Shown piece after piece: positions 52,742-64,000 of a stretch of 64,000 nt of DNA. The DNA lies in assembly GCA_013399015.1 (NCBI GenBank), contig VWZX01010541.1:1302001-1366000 (forward strand), written 5' to 3'. Position numbers and translations under genes: made by a program. Each line of letters opens with the position of its first letter. Positions within the stretch are counted from its first letter, which is position 1. Under the pieces are notes generated by a model. That model saw only the letters and a list, made by a program, of their open reading frames with translations, made no database searches and was not told the DNA's origin. This DNA comes from Galbula dea (lineage: Eukaryota > Chordata > Aves > Piciformes > Galbulidae).

Positions 52742-55700
52742 CTGAAACAAACAAAAAACCCAAACTTTTTAGAACACAAGCTGGGGATAATGCCTTAAAA
52801 AGGACAACGCTATACACAATTTTGCACAGCTTCCTTAAATATACAGGCCCTGGCGTAAACAAGACTATAGTACGTACCAAATCCTGCTCACAACAACTAT
52901 CTTTGTTGCAAAGGAATCAAATGTTATCAGAGAAGTTTCACAATACACCATCAGCATAATACAATCCTGGCACTTACTGATACCTACATGCTGCAGGTCT
53001 GCTCTGGGTCTTGGCTGGAGACAAAAATACTGCCAACAAAGAGAAAAAAAACAAACCCATAGTCTGCTTCCAGCCCTTGTTAAAAAGAATGACCATGCAG
53101 GCAGCAGTGCCTCCACTCTGACATGAGGGCAGAAACAGATGAATTACAGTGTGGCCAAACACTGCAGAGAAAGTGCCTGACCAGGTTATGTAGGGCTTTA
53201 GGAGGAGAAATTCTAGAGGAAAGGTAGGAGTTAAGGAGGGCAACATAACCATTTTTAGTCAATCTGTGTTAGTACTTAAGTGTTCATTCTCACTGTCTTA
53301 GTCGAAGTCACAGACTGGCACATTCCTGCTAATTTACAGCTGTCTGCTGATATTTAGATTAAAATCCTACAGACTACTTCTGCTGTTTTTCCTGCAACAG
53401 TTATCAACTGCATTAATAAAAGAGACTACAATTTCTGCAAACACTTGTCTTCAAACTTCTGGTTTCTGCATGTACTTTTCTGGTTTGAAGAATAAGCAAA
53501 CCAAAATACCTAAACTAGGCCATCTTTCGTGCACATTACTCCATCTTCTGTGTCTAAAGCAAAGTTACCTTCAGGGTCCACCTATAGCCTACAGGTTGAA
53601 TTATCTTGGCACACGACTCAAGGTAAGATTTACCTGTCTGTGCTCACTTATAGAGGAGCTGGAAGGCTTTTATGCCTTCACAGGTCTATGCTTTAAACTA
53701 TAAACAGGAAGCTAATTCTGACCTTGGTTTAACAGCCAATACAAGGACTCTCTATGCACTTCAAAAAAAAAAAAAAAAATCAGAGAAACAGTATGTTACT
53801 GAAGTAACAGGGGGCAGGATAAGAGGAATTTTGCTTCTGAAGCTGTTATGACAATATGAAGAACTCAGATCAAGGGCCCTAACTGCAAGATCAAAACTAC
53901 AGCATCTGTAGTATGTATGTGCATCACTTACCAAAATGCAGGCATATTTCTACAACTGGAACCTGACCCGCCACTGAGCAGAGATCCAGCAATCCTAGAC
54001 CTAACAAGGTCCTAGGCCACTGGGCAACAAACCTTGTGGGCTACGCACAAAACCTGTGATGAAACTGTTCAATACCTCAGAAAGGAGATCACTTTAAAAC
54101 ACTTAGGAAAAAGTGAAACATCTAAGACAAAGGATCCCATGGAGCAGTCTCATCCAGTTTGCATTCTGATGGAACTATATTTTCAAGGGAGGAAGACATC
54201 ACATACTTTCGACTCCCCAGCACAGTGAGTGGCACTGTCTATGTCCCCGAACGGTTTACCTCCACTAAGAGAAGGATAAACTGTTCCTGCATGGGTTGCT
54301 GGGCCAAGCAGTCACTCCCAAATACTTCAGGGACCCTAAAGCCCCTACTAGGAAAACTCAGAACAATCTAGAACTAGTCCAATTAGACAATTTCAAAGGT
54401 CAATTTTATGAATGAGTTAACTCAACAAAAAAGCTAGGAGAGCCACATCTTGCATTACTGCCAAAAGGGCAGTCAGTGAACTTGCGCTATTTTCTATTGT
54501 CTCTAGCACAGCTCTAGCTGGGGCCATTTCCTCCCTCCTCTGTCAAGCTAAGTTAGCATCCTCAGCCGCCCCACTAAAAACTGCCTGGGCAGGCAACCCC
54601 TGCAGACCAACAAAGGGTCCAGCAAACACCAGCCTGCACTCACAGCCCCATGTGTTTTAATCAAGCAACACAGCCCTCGCGCAGCTCCCAAAAGCTGTTT
54701 GAGAAAGTGGCACCCACGCCTTGCTCCAGCATAAACTGCAAAATCAGTAAGAAATACTGAGGCACAGTTCACAAAATGGTGCATCCAGAAACCAGCGCTG
54801 CATGCCAGCCCAGGTACCAGGGCTGCAGATGCCAGCCAACCTCTGAGGATGACTCCTTCTTTGCCAAGCTTGTTCCACGTGCAACTTAACCTGTGTGAAG
54901 AGTAGCATTCACCGCCCTGGGCTGACATAAACCACATCGCTAATTTCTGTCAAAGTCTTTCATATCAAAACAAAGGAAAACACTGTTCTTTGAACTACAT
55001 AACAAGAACTGTTATGCAGTGATTAAATATTTTAAAGGAGAAAGACAAATCTGGACAATGTCTTCGATTTTTGTACGCTAATCACATAAAAGCCAAAGAA
55101 GTTAAGAACATTTAGCAGTATCAATTTAAGTAGATTCCTTTCAAATTTACGGCTAAACTGCATTAACTTCAATGGCATTAAATGTCCACAACTCATTTTA
55201 ATACTTAATGGGTTTATTGTTGTATTTTAAAGCATATAATTAGCATTCAGAAACCAAGCTACTGAAATGCATGTTTGTTCGGTCTGCCTGTAAGAAGCAG
55301 AAGAATCAGTCAGTAGGAGCTCAATACATATGAGCAACAAAGGTTAATGCAATATATATACATGTATCAAAAGATCTGATAATACATGAAAAGAATAATA
55401 AACAAGTTAGAACAAACAGAGGGTTTTGTAAGTGCTGTTAGCTACTTAACATGTAAAATCAAAGCAGCATTTTCATATTCAAAAATAAGCACTGAGACCG
55501 AACATCTATGATTACAATGTCAGTTAAAGCCATTTGATCCTATACTAAGGGCCAAAATTTTTCTTCACACTTCTGAGGATTTATTTATTGTCTTAAGTTG
55601 GAAAATCTCCTATGTACCCTGGCCAATCCACACTGTCCCCGCACTAGCTCACCAATTCTTTAGCAATGCAACCTATTCCCTTCTGAAGCCACAGTACAAA

Positions 55701-55995
55701 ATGGATCATAGTATATCAGATTTTGTAAGACTATCATTAAGAAAAAATGTTTCTTGATTCTGTTTTTTTTTTTTTTTTCTCTAAAGTGACCATTTTAGTG
55801 ATACTTAACAGCAGCTGCATCAGAGCAGCAGAGAGCCCCATGAAAAGACAGATGGAGATGTACAGAAACCACCTAAACCAGCTTTGTTCTGCAAGAAATT
55901 ATTGTGTAACAGTGCCATTAATCTAGCTACTTATACTGGGAACTGCAAGATACGGACAAGAAACAAAACCACAGTAGGTTCAAACAATGTCTTAC
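52742..55995 (-). other. FAM135A 5' UTR intron
   Basis: About 3.25 kb with an A run at 53,763-53,779. The 129-codon minus-strand frame at 54,548-54,937 has no recognisable domain and is not called. Confidence 0.65.
55763..55778. repeat. Poly(T) run
   Basis: Sixteen T residues on the plus strand in the 5' UTR intron. Confidence 0.85.
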
Positions 55996-56081
55996 CTCCA
56001 CTGGCAAATGCTCCATTTTAGTGTGTTAATTAACCAGTCTTCCAGGTCTTCACTACTGCTGTCAAAAACATACTGCTTGAA
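55996..56081 (-). other. FAM135A: Probable FAM135A 5' UTR exon
   Basis: 86 nt bounded by GCTTTTTAG and a strong GTGGAG/GTAAGA donor, on the FAM135A strand 3.3 kb upstream of the start-codon exon. One frame is open throughout, but the downstream exon has no in-phase entry upstream of the family start, so it is called leader. It contains an upstream ATG (56071-56069) with a 13-codon uORF ending at 56030. An internal exon of an unrecognised isoform is possible. Confidence 0.5.
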
Positions 56082-57464
56082 CTAAAAAGCAAACAAAAAC
56101 ATTTTACTAAGAGCAATACCTCTAGAACCCTTCAGTACTCATGTTCTTCATTATCTTTTCCTGTGTCCTAATAATAGGCCCTATCACATCCTCTCCAACA
56201 ATCACACATCTGCCACCTACCACCATTCTCCAATCTGCCCTTGCCTCCTGCACGGCAATTTTCAGCTTTCTCCAAGTCTTGCAGTCTGGTAACTATTCTT
56301 CCAAAGTAACATAATAAACAAGACTTCTCAAGAAGCCCATGCTCTGGCAAAGCTGACATTGCTACAATCAACCAAACTACCCCTGTCTTCACCAAGGAAT
56401 TCTAAAATCTGGCTCCCAGAGGATTCTGGTAAGTCCCCAGCCACCCAACAGCCTTCCCTATCCCCAGAGAGACTCTCAGCTCACCAGCAGCAATACAGCA
56501 TTTAGGAGGTAGGAGGATATTCTGGTCTGAGTCATCAAACACAACTCATGCCCCCACACAGTCCTACGTAGCTACCAGGGAGGAGAAAACACAAGAATAG
56601 GTCAGATGAAAGTCTCCTGGTAGATCTGATGTCCCTTCTCTTCAGTATACAAAATTCAGGGGAGGGCCCTTAGACCAAGAACCCACTTGATTAGAGAAAA
56701 CATTACATGTAGGTCAGCACCACCCAATATACTGAAACTGTCCTTGAAGCTCCTGCTAAACCACTACATTAAAACTGTCTGTTAAGAATCAGTCTACTGT
56801 CCCTGGATTCTCAAGCCATTAGGGTATTTTATTAAAATATCCTAAAAAATAACTACAGTCTCTTATTTGACAACCATTAGATTTCAGACATGGAGAAAAG
56901 AGAATGCTTTGTTATCCCTTCTAGGGGAACTTTGTGTCCTTCCCTGTATGTATGTTTCAACAAAATACAAATATTGTCTGTCAAAGCTTGTGCAGGCAAG
57001 CCATGGAACCAAACTGCCTTTGCTTTGGCTTCAGAGAGAAGAAAACAGAGAAAGTGGAGCATTAAAAAATACATTATCTGGATTTTTTAAAAATAGAAAT
57101 CACTTGTGCATGTTATGTGTGGTATTACATCTCTGATACTACAAATTACCAAAAACATGCCCGTAAAATCCTGATACCATAACACCATATCAAGTAGCAC
57201 TGACATCAATTCCACTTGTTTACCAATGCAATGTAGCCTGTGTCATACCAGTTCACTCTAAAAAAGAACTAAGTTCTTTTAAAAAGGAGAAAACACTGAA
57301 AATTCGGAGTAGCTGAACTTCTTCTAGCGTTAGATTTTTTTAATATTCAGAAGAAGTCAAAAGCAAAAATGCAGAATTCTACAAATTAAAATGTTTGTTT
57401 TCCTCCAGTTTTCTTCTACTTACTCATAATTTTTTCCTTCCCATTTGCTGCAGGAGCTTTGTAC

Positions 57465-57700
57465 ACCTCCATCCCTGACCTTTTTACCCCTGTCGTCTTC
57501 TGCTTTACGCTCAGAGATCCAGCATCTGCCAACACAAATTCAGCCACCATCTATCTCTGCAGTGATGACTCATGGGTTCATCCCCCCACCTCAGAACTGT
57601 CTTCAGTTCCAATTTTAGTTGTTTCTTGGACACAGCCTTCAGATGAAACTCAATGTGGCAAAACCAGAGTTCTTGACCTGACCTGCAAGGCTACTCCTAA
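57465..57700 (+). mobile_element. Ancient L2-like LINE reverse transcriptase fragment
   Basis: The order GTGATGACTCATGGGTTCAT, CCCCACCTCAGAACTGTC, TTGGACACAGCCTTCAGATG, AAACTCAATGTGGCAAAACC, AGAGTTCTTGACCTGACCTG follows the L2 segment coding for DDSQIYI...LKLN-SKTELL. Many substitutions and small indels are present. A similar CR1-clade element is the alternative. Confidence 0.5.
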
Positions 57701-59165
57701 TACTTACTCTCTGAGCATGCACAATAGCACAATCTAACTGTAAACCTAGATAGTATGTTTCATTTAGTTTTCACTGGGTTCTCATAGACTTTGGCAAGAT
57801 TATGCACAAGACTTGCCAATTTTTCTGCCTATGATTAGAAATACATCATATCTATCCATACAGCCCAAACTTATCCGAGCTAATATCCTCTTTTAATTAC
57901 TGTGAGGCTGAAAAAGCGTAATTTACTGTGTGTATTAGTCCAGCATGGCACTGCAAAGAACCAGCCTGATACTTTGATCATTTCACCTATCCCTCTGCAT
58001 CCTCTGCAGAGAGGCCCCGTACTACTGCATCGAGCATAACCCTCTTCTCCTCCTTTGAAATCCTTTGGCAGCAATGCACCACTCGGCATCGCAGTGTTTC
58101 GGCTGACGACTAGAGCTTCGCAGCACTACAAACAAATCCTGGTTCTCTGTAATTAAAAACGTGATGGTGTAGAACAAAAATTCTAGTTTCATTTTTGATT
58201 GCAAAACCATCATGTAAAACAAAGAAAAAAATCAACCAATCCCTCAAGGAGCAATATCTAGTATATCTTATTTGGTTCAGTATGCCAATGCTGAAAAGGC
58301 AACATGGCCACCACTCAGAAAAAGACAACAGAATAGGCTGCTTAAAGCTTCACAGTTATAAATAATTATATGAAAGCAAATAACCACTGTTACTTAAATA
58401 TAGTTAAACAATGACCTATATATGGTTAAACAATGAGGGGCATATGGCAAAACTAACTATTACAGCTTTCTTGGCTGGTTCTCTGAGCCTAGATTACTTC
58501 TCAGCCAGTCATTACAAAGTTTGGTTTGCCATTTCTAACAAAGCCAATACAAGGCATCTATGACATTTTAATGGTCTAGATAAGCAACCAGCTTAATTAA
58601 GCATTAAAATTCAATTTTTCCTACTTTTTGCTTCTAATTTAGCATCAATATCTGGTCCCCTATGCAGCATACTGATAAAAACAATATACTTGCTACTCTG
58701 AGCTGACAACTTAATTATTCCCAGCAAGAATCGAAGTCATTAATATGTTGTATTTATTTCTTTTCTTCTCCCCATTAATAGATCATGCAAGTGATACAAT
58801 AACTCATCTTCAACATTTATTAGAATTATTCATTCTGCCTTAGCAGTCTTTGTCTGACAAATGACATATTATTTCTAGGTTTCTTCATTAAAAAATTAAC
58901 ATGAAAAGTTTTGTGAGCAGCATGGTTAAAAGCTTGCTCTCCTCCCAATGTGTCCTCTTCCCTCCACCACGGTAACCTCCTACCTTTGATGGCTCCTTGA
59001 CTAGGCAAACAACTGCACATCCTGCTGGTACAATGATGCTGTACCCACAGCAACTGGGCAGCTGCTGCAAAACAGAGCCCAAGACGGCTGACATTTGCAT
59101 TGTTCCTTCCCTCACATTATAGGCACTAACTTCAGTGCCTTCTCTTTTCAGCCACCAATTTACAA

Positions 59166-59201
59166 TTAAAACAAACAAACAAACCAACCAACCAACCAAC
59201 C
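59166..59201. repeat. (AAAC)n/(AACC)n microsatellite
   Basis: Three AAAC units pass into about five AACC units, a clear compound tetranucleotide repeat. Confidence 0.92.
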
Positions 59202-61799
59202 TCATAACTTCTGAGACCCCTTCTCCTCTTCCACAGCTGGCTGAATTAAGCAGTGGTTTCAACAGCAATTTGCAAAGGAAGAGGAAAAAGAAGAGAAGCA
59301 AACCTAACAATGTTTTCTTTGCCTTTTACAAAGTCTTCCCCTAAAAAGAAAATCCAAATTTTAGAAGCTATGATTAAAAGAGTACAAAATAAATTGCACA
59401 AATGTAACTCTTTTTGAGTCAGAACCAGCAAAATGCTGCATTCTGACAAAATGCAGTGGCAGCTCAGGCTATGCGCCACCACACTAGGCCAGGCCTCTGT
59501 CTCACTTTAGTCCAACACACCAGCCGAGTGAGGAGAATGAACCAAGTACTGCAACACTCTCTCACACTAAGAGCCAAGGAGAGTGAACAGTGCAAAACAG
59601 CAGCTAAGCTGTCTATTCACCATCACCTACCTTAACAACAGTGATGAAAATAAATACCTCTAACTACAGCAGAAGTAAAGTATCTAGAAATAAATCTGTA
59701 AATCAATTAACTTCTTAGTTTATTTAAATTTTTCAATTAACGCAATCAATTTACCCTTTGGTGACAATCCATTCAGAAGAGCAACACAGAGGGAGAAGAA
59801 AAATTACCCTAAATACTGAAACTTTACATAACAAACACACAACAACCTTAAAGGAAACAAAAAAAAAAAATTGCTAGCTGTAGTATTGTAACTTAAAGAA
59901 CAAAATGTATACATTGACACATTCACCTTCTTATAATCTCAAGAATTTATGAAGGATGCACTTCCTTCGAGGTAAAAATTGATAAAGGAGAAGAGGGAAG
60001 TTTACTAAAATAATTTGATTCTGCTCAACTGAATAGGCTCTTCCAAAAATATTGAGGGTCTATTTTAGTGCACTTAAAACATGCATAATCTTCCTACTTA
60101 TTATACAAAGGAAGAAATCACTTTGAACTCCATGTCCCAAGCAATGCCATTAAGTGAAAAATAGCTCGCATGGATGGATGAATTTGGCATTAAAATGTCT
60201 GCAATGACTGTTAATATCACTACTCTGCTGTATTTTATGAATCATAAGTGTTCAAAAGAAAGTTGTTGCAACTTCCCTCCCACCCCAAACAAATTTATTG
60301 ACAAAAAAATAAAGCTTTGATTTCAAGGGAAATGAGAAATCAATCTAACTGCACATATTCAGTAAATTATTTTTAATAGGTAGTAATTCCATATTATTGT
60401 CGTCTGTAAATAAAAAAAAGAGCACAATTTACAGAATTAACTTGTTGTTCCAATATCTGTTTTGAGGGACAGGTTTGACAAGACAGTAAATACTGCTTAG
60501 ATTTGACAGGTTGATTTTGTATTGGAAGGCTTTATGCCAAACAGTTACTGTCTTTCCTCCCACAGTAGGCATTAAAGTCTGCCCAAATGATATACTGTGT
60601 ACTCTTATTAACTTGAGAAATGCGATAGTCTGCCCATGAAACTACACGGAGCCTTCCACACCAGCAACAGCTTTGGAGGTTCCTGTCCGATGTGCTCATT
60701 CCCATCTCCAGAGCATCAGCACATCGCCCACACAGCACTGCCAACACTAGTGCCCATGGGACAGCATTTTAAAATGAATGTTACCATTTTGGAATCATCT
60801 ATTTTTGCAGAGCTTGATCAGATCACTTCCTTACCCATTTCAAAGCACAGCTCCACAAATAGCAGTTCTATTGCAGCAGCATGGAAGGGGAGGCAAGCAG
60901 CAGCCCAACATGGCCATTCCTCTGGCTAGCTGTCCCCTCAGCACAGCACAGGAAGGCACAGAAGTTTAAGTGCGATGGTGAGAGAAACTGCCCCTTCTCA
61001 TGGCCACTCCTGAGGTAAAATGCCCTCCATTCCTCCCATACATTCACTTAAAAAGTTGAAAGGGGAAGAAGAGGAAGGCCACAACACCGGAACCCAAGGG
61101 CCAGCTGAGCCGAGTCTGCTATGTCCTGCTCCCTCCCCACAGGCCTAGCTTTCCAGGGAGGCAACCACCCACCCGGGAACCTTCCTTGGCAACCCTGACC
61201 AAGGAGGTTAGAAAGTCAAGCAGCTTCTGGCAGCTTTGTCCACACAGGCCCTAAAACACACTCCTGTTGCGGGACAGCAACAATTTTTGCTGATGAAGGG
61301 CTCCTCCACCCTGTGACAGAGGCAAACATGGCCACCCTGGTCACCACAGCCTCCCACAACCCCACTCCACCTGAGCTCCAGAGGCTGTGACCCTCACAGC
61401 ACTGGCACTGCTTCCCTCCTCACTGCAGTGCCAAAATAAGTGACTTTAAAAGTCCCTATTAGACAGGCAAATACAACAGCCTTATCAAATTCAAGTTTTG
61501 CTTTTGTTTACTCTGAAGTTTGAAGTCCTTATGCCCCTCTTGGCTCCCCCTCCCTGTGTGGCACTTAACTGGCACAACAACACTGATGTGTCAGAGGCTG
61601 CAAAAAACCTGACACAAACCTAAAGTGGAATAGCTCGGCTTCTGAAATAACACATTCTACATAAGAGAAGTCTAATGATCCCCTTCAGCTTCCACGGGTA
61701 GACTTGAAGGGTTAGATGAAAACAAAGCACTAAATTGATTTTTGAATCAGCATGAACCTTTACCAGCGCTGTTTAAACATTTTTGACAGTTACATATGG

Positions 61800-62130
61800 A
61801 ACAGTTTTTGTTCATTCCTTTTCTGATGAGTAAGGATGGAAAATTAGTGACAATGGATATGGATAAGGCTGAGCTACTCAATGATTTCTTCATTTCTGTC
61901 TTTACTGGCAGCCAAGTTTCCCACACCGACCAAGATCTGGTAGCGCTAGATGAGTGCTTGGGGAGTGATGGCCCTCCCACTGTAAGTGAAGAGCAGGTTC
62001 AGGATCATCTACTGAAACTTGACAAGAACAAGTCTATGGGCCCTGATGACATACATCCCAGGGTCCTGAGGGAATTAGCTGATGTAGTTGCAGGACAACT
62101 CTCCATCAACTTGAAAAGTGAGCCCACGAG
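61800..62130 (+). mobile_element. CR1 LINE outer copy, 5' part
   Basis: Plus strand encodes the CR1 ORF2 stretch between endonuclease and reverse transcriptase: AELLNDFFISVFTGSQVSHT, EEQVQDHLLKLDKNKSMGPD and DIHPRVLRELADVVAGQLSI. It breaks off at a minus-strand CR1 insert. Confidence 0.93.
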
Positions 62131-62137
62131 AACCACA

Positions 62138-62685
62138 CAGAATCACAGAATGGCTGAGGTTGGAAGGGACCTTAAAGATCACCTAGTTCCAACCCCCGTG
62201 CTACGGGCAGGGACACCACATGCACTAGACCAGGTCATCCAGGGCCACATCCAGCCTGGCCCTAAACACTGCCAGGGATGGGGCCTCCACAACCTCTCTG
62301 GGCAACCTGTTCCAGTGCCTCACCACCCTTTGGGTAAAGAACCCCCTTCTAATCTCCAGCCTAAATTTCTCCTCCTTCAGCTTTTAGCCATTCCTGTTGC
62401 AATCAGACCAGGAGAAAAGTCTCTCTCCCTCTGCCCTATAATCCCCTTTCAGGTACTGAAAGGCCGCTATAAGGTCACCTCTAAGCCTTCTCTTCTCCAG
62501 GCTGAACAACCCCAATTCCTTCAGCCTGTCCTCATAGGGGAGGTGTTCCAGCCCTTTGATCATCTTTGTGGCCCTCCTCTGGACCCGCTCCAAGAGGTCC
62601 ACATCTTTTTTATGCTGAGGAGCCCAGAACTGTACACAGTACTCCAGATGGGGCCTTACGAGGGCAGAATAGAAAACATGAAGTT
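62138..62685 (-). mobile_element. CR1 LINE inserted inside another CR1
   Basis: Starts AATCACAGAATGGCTGAGGT and TGGAAGGGACCTTAAAGATC. The minus strand then encodes the ORF2 C-terminus with RPHLEYCVQFWAPQHKKDVD and KMIKGLEHLPYEDRLKELGL. It is 5'-truncated at about 62,680, where the outer plus-strand copy resumes. Confidence 0.95.
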
Positions 62686-62689
62686 TTAA

Positions 62690-63440
62690 GTCCAAGTGTA
62701 AGGTCCTGCATCTGGGTAGGGGCAATCCAAGATTAAGTACAGACTGAGAGAGGAACTCTTTGAAAGCAACCCTGCAGAGAAAGACTTGGTCGTGATAGAC
62801 GAAAAGCTGGAGATGAGCCAGCAAAGTATACTCACAGCCCGGAAAGCCAACCGCATCCTGGGCTGCATCAGGAGCGGCATGACCAGCAGGTCAAGGAAGG
62901 TGATTCTGCCCTCATGAGACCCCACCCGGAGTACTGCATCCACTTCTGGGGTCCTCAGCAGAACAAAGATGTGGACCTGTTAGAGTGGGTCCAGAGGAGG
63001 GCCATAAAGATAATCAGAGGACTAGAGCACCTCCCCTACAAGGACAGGCTGAGGGAGGTGGGGTTGTTCAGCCTGGAAAAGGCTTCAAGGGGACCTTATA
63101 ACGGCCTTTCAGTACCTAAAGGGGGATTTTAAGATAGAGGGGGAGAGACTTTTCAGCTGGCCAGATTGCAATAGGACAAGGGGGAATGGATATAAGCTAA
63201 TAGAGAGGAGATTTAGACTGGAAATTAGAAGGAGGTTCTTTACCCAGAGGGTGGTGAGGCACTGGAACAGGCTGCCCAGAGAGGTTGTGGAGGCCCCATC
63301 CCTGGCAGTGTTCAAGGCCATGCCGGATGTGGCCCTGGGCAACCTGGTCTAGTGAGTGGCATCCCTGCCCATAGCAGGGGGGTTGGAACTAGGTGATCTT
63401 GAAGGTCCCTTCCAACCTGGGCCATTCTATGATTCTCCTA
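62690..63440 (+). mobile_element. CR1 LINE outer copy, 3' part
   Basis: Resumes at TCCAAGTGTAAGGTCCTGCA and continues to GGGCCATTCTATGATTCT. The plus strand encodes PHPEYCIHFWGPQQNKDVDL and KIIRGLEHLPYKDRLREVGL with a frameshift soon after. The reverse transcriptase core between this and the 5' part is absent. Confidence 0.95.
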
Positions 63441-64000
63441 CCATTTACCTGTCATATTCAGCCAGAAATTCTTGCACTAACATTCCATAATCATTAAATC
63501 CCATATATGCTGCTTTCAAATTTGCTAAAACAAACTAGAATTTGCTAGAACAAACAAAAACACCTATTAAATACAACATAACACATCCATGGGAAAACGC
63601 CCAACAACCAGGAACCACAGTCAGCAGAGGCTTTCCCTACACTACTGACAACATAGCTGGTCTGTATTCAAAATGGTCCTTGTTCCCTCTTGTCCTACCC
63701 AAGGACAAACTGACAGCTGAGCATACTGACCAGCCATCAAAATTCATCTCTCCATCTAAGCTCCATCAGCTTTAGTATCTTTCATGAGTCAAAAGGCAAG
63801 GTACACATCTGTTGGAGATTCTAGTCACCAACTCAACTTTACTACTGACCTCAAGCATTATAAGGGGTTTTTTTCTACGATGTTTTACATGTAAAGCAGT
63901 GAATGTACTTTCTCCTATCCATGCCTCATTGTTTTGGCACTTCAAATATCCTCAATATTTTGGGATCTTTTGGTCTGAATTACTCCACAGAAGTGAGCGG

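Larger units (their letters stand above)
56082..64000 (-). other. Upstream intron or intergenic sequence of FAM135A
   Basis: No CpG-rich promoter is present, so the first exon is probably beyond the window. Contains an L2-like fragment (57,465-57,700), an (AAAC/AACC)n tract (59,166-59,201), a GC-richer unassigned stretch (about 60,640-61,600) and the nested CR1 complex (61,800-63,440). Confidence 0.55.

Noticed and set aside
52698..52880. Upstream in-frame ATG extending FAM135A by 61 residues
   Set aside because: The extension crosses a good TTGTTTCAG acceptor and lies in intron; the family N-terminus begins at the 52697 ATG.
54548..54937. 129-codon minus-strand open frame in the FAM135A 5' UTR intron
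   Set aside because: GC-richer sequence with few stops by chance, no domain, no matching splice sites into the FAM135A CDS.
61796..62689. 297-codon plus-strand open frame
   Set aside because: It runs from CR1 ORF2 sense sequence straight into an oppositely oriented CR1 insert read in antisense, so it is a chimera of two repeats and not a gene.

Overview
The window looks like a single-copy autosomal stretch of a bird genome. The evidence is that vertebrate genes with GT-AG introns are present, nearly all recognisable interspersed repeats are CR1 LINE fragments with the avian 3' end (ATTCTRTGATTCT-like), and the gene order FAM135A - SDHAF4 on one strand matches the order known on human 6q13. 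Gene names rest on remembered protein families; no search was run.

Layout, read on the minus strand (right to left). From 64,000 to about 56,082 there is only intron or upstream sequence carrying a nested CR1 complex (61.8-63.44 kb) and an old L2-like fragment (57.5 kb). A well-spliced, apparently non-coding 5' UTR exon lies at 55,996-56,081. FAM135A coding sequence then runs from the ATG at 52,697 to the stop at 12,013 in 19 coding exons. I placed every splice site by reading GT-AG signals and reading phase. The exons sum to 4,503 nt (1,500 codons plus stop), every junction is in phase, and there is no frameshift or internal stop. One exon of 2,311 nt (28,854-31,164) encodes half of the protein. 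The 3' UTR runs to about 10,790. The true first exon and promoter of FAM135A are probably beyond the right edge.

About 0.8 kb further on is the CpG-rich promoter of SDHAF4. That gene has three coding exons (10,022-9,962, 7,487-7,335, 6,625-6,516) and encodes a complete 107-residue succinate dehydrogenase assembly factor. The last 6.3 kb (positions 1-6,350) is intergenic, with nothing I can name.

The two genes are neighbours on one strand but do not form a pathway as far as is known. SDHAF4 acts in the mitochondrial matrix on flavinated SDHA; FAM135A is a poorly studied predicted serine hydrolase with the GHSLG nucleophile motif intact. No tRNA, rRNA, CRISPR or intact mobile element was seen.

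The most unusual non-gene signal is a 118-bp near-perfect inverted repeat inside a FAM135A intron (36,073-36,190). It is flanked by an exact 8-bp direct repeat. In the sense (minus) transcript, four of the five mismatches of its 49-bp core stem become G-U wobble pairs. It could be a palindromic MITE, a source of small RNA, or both.
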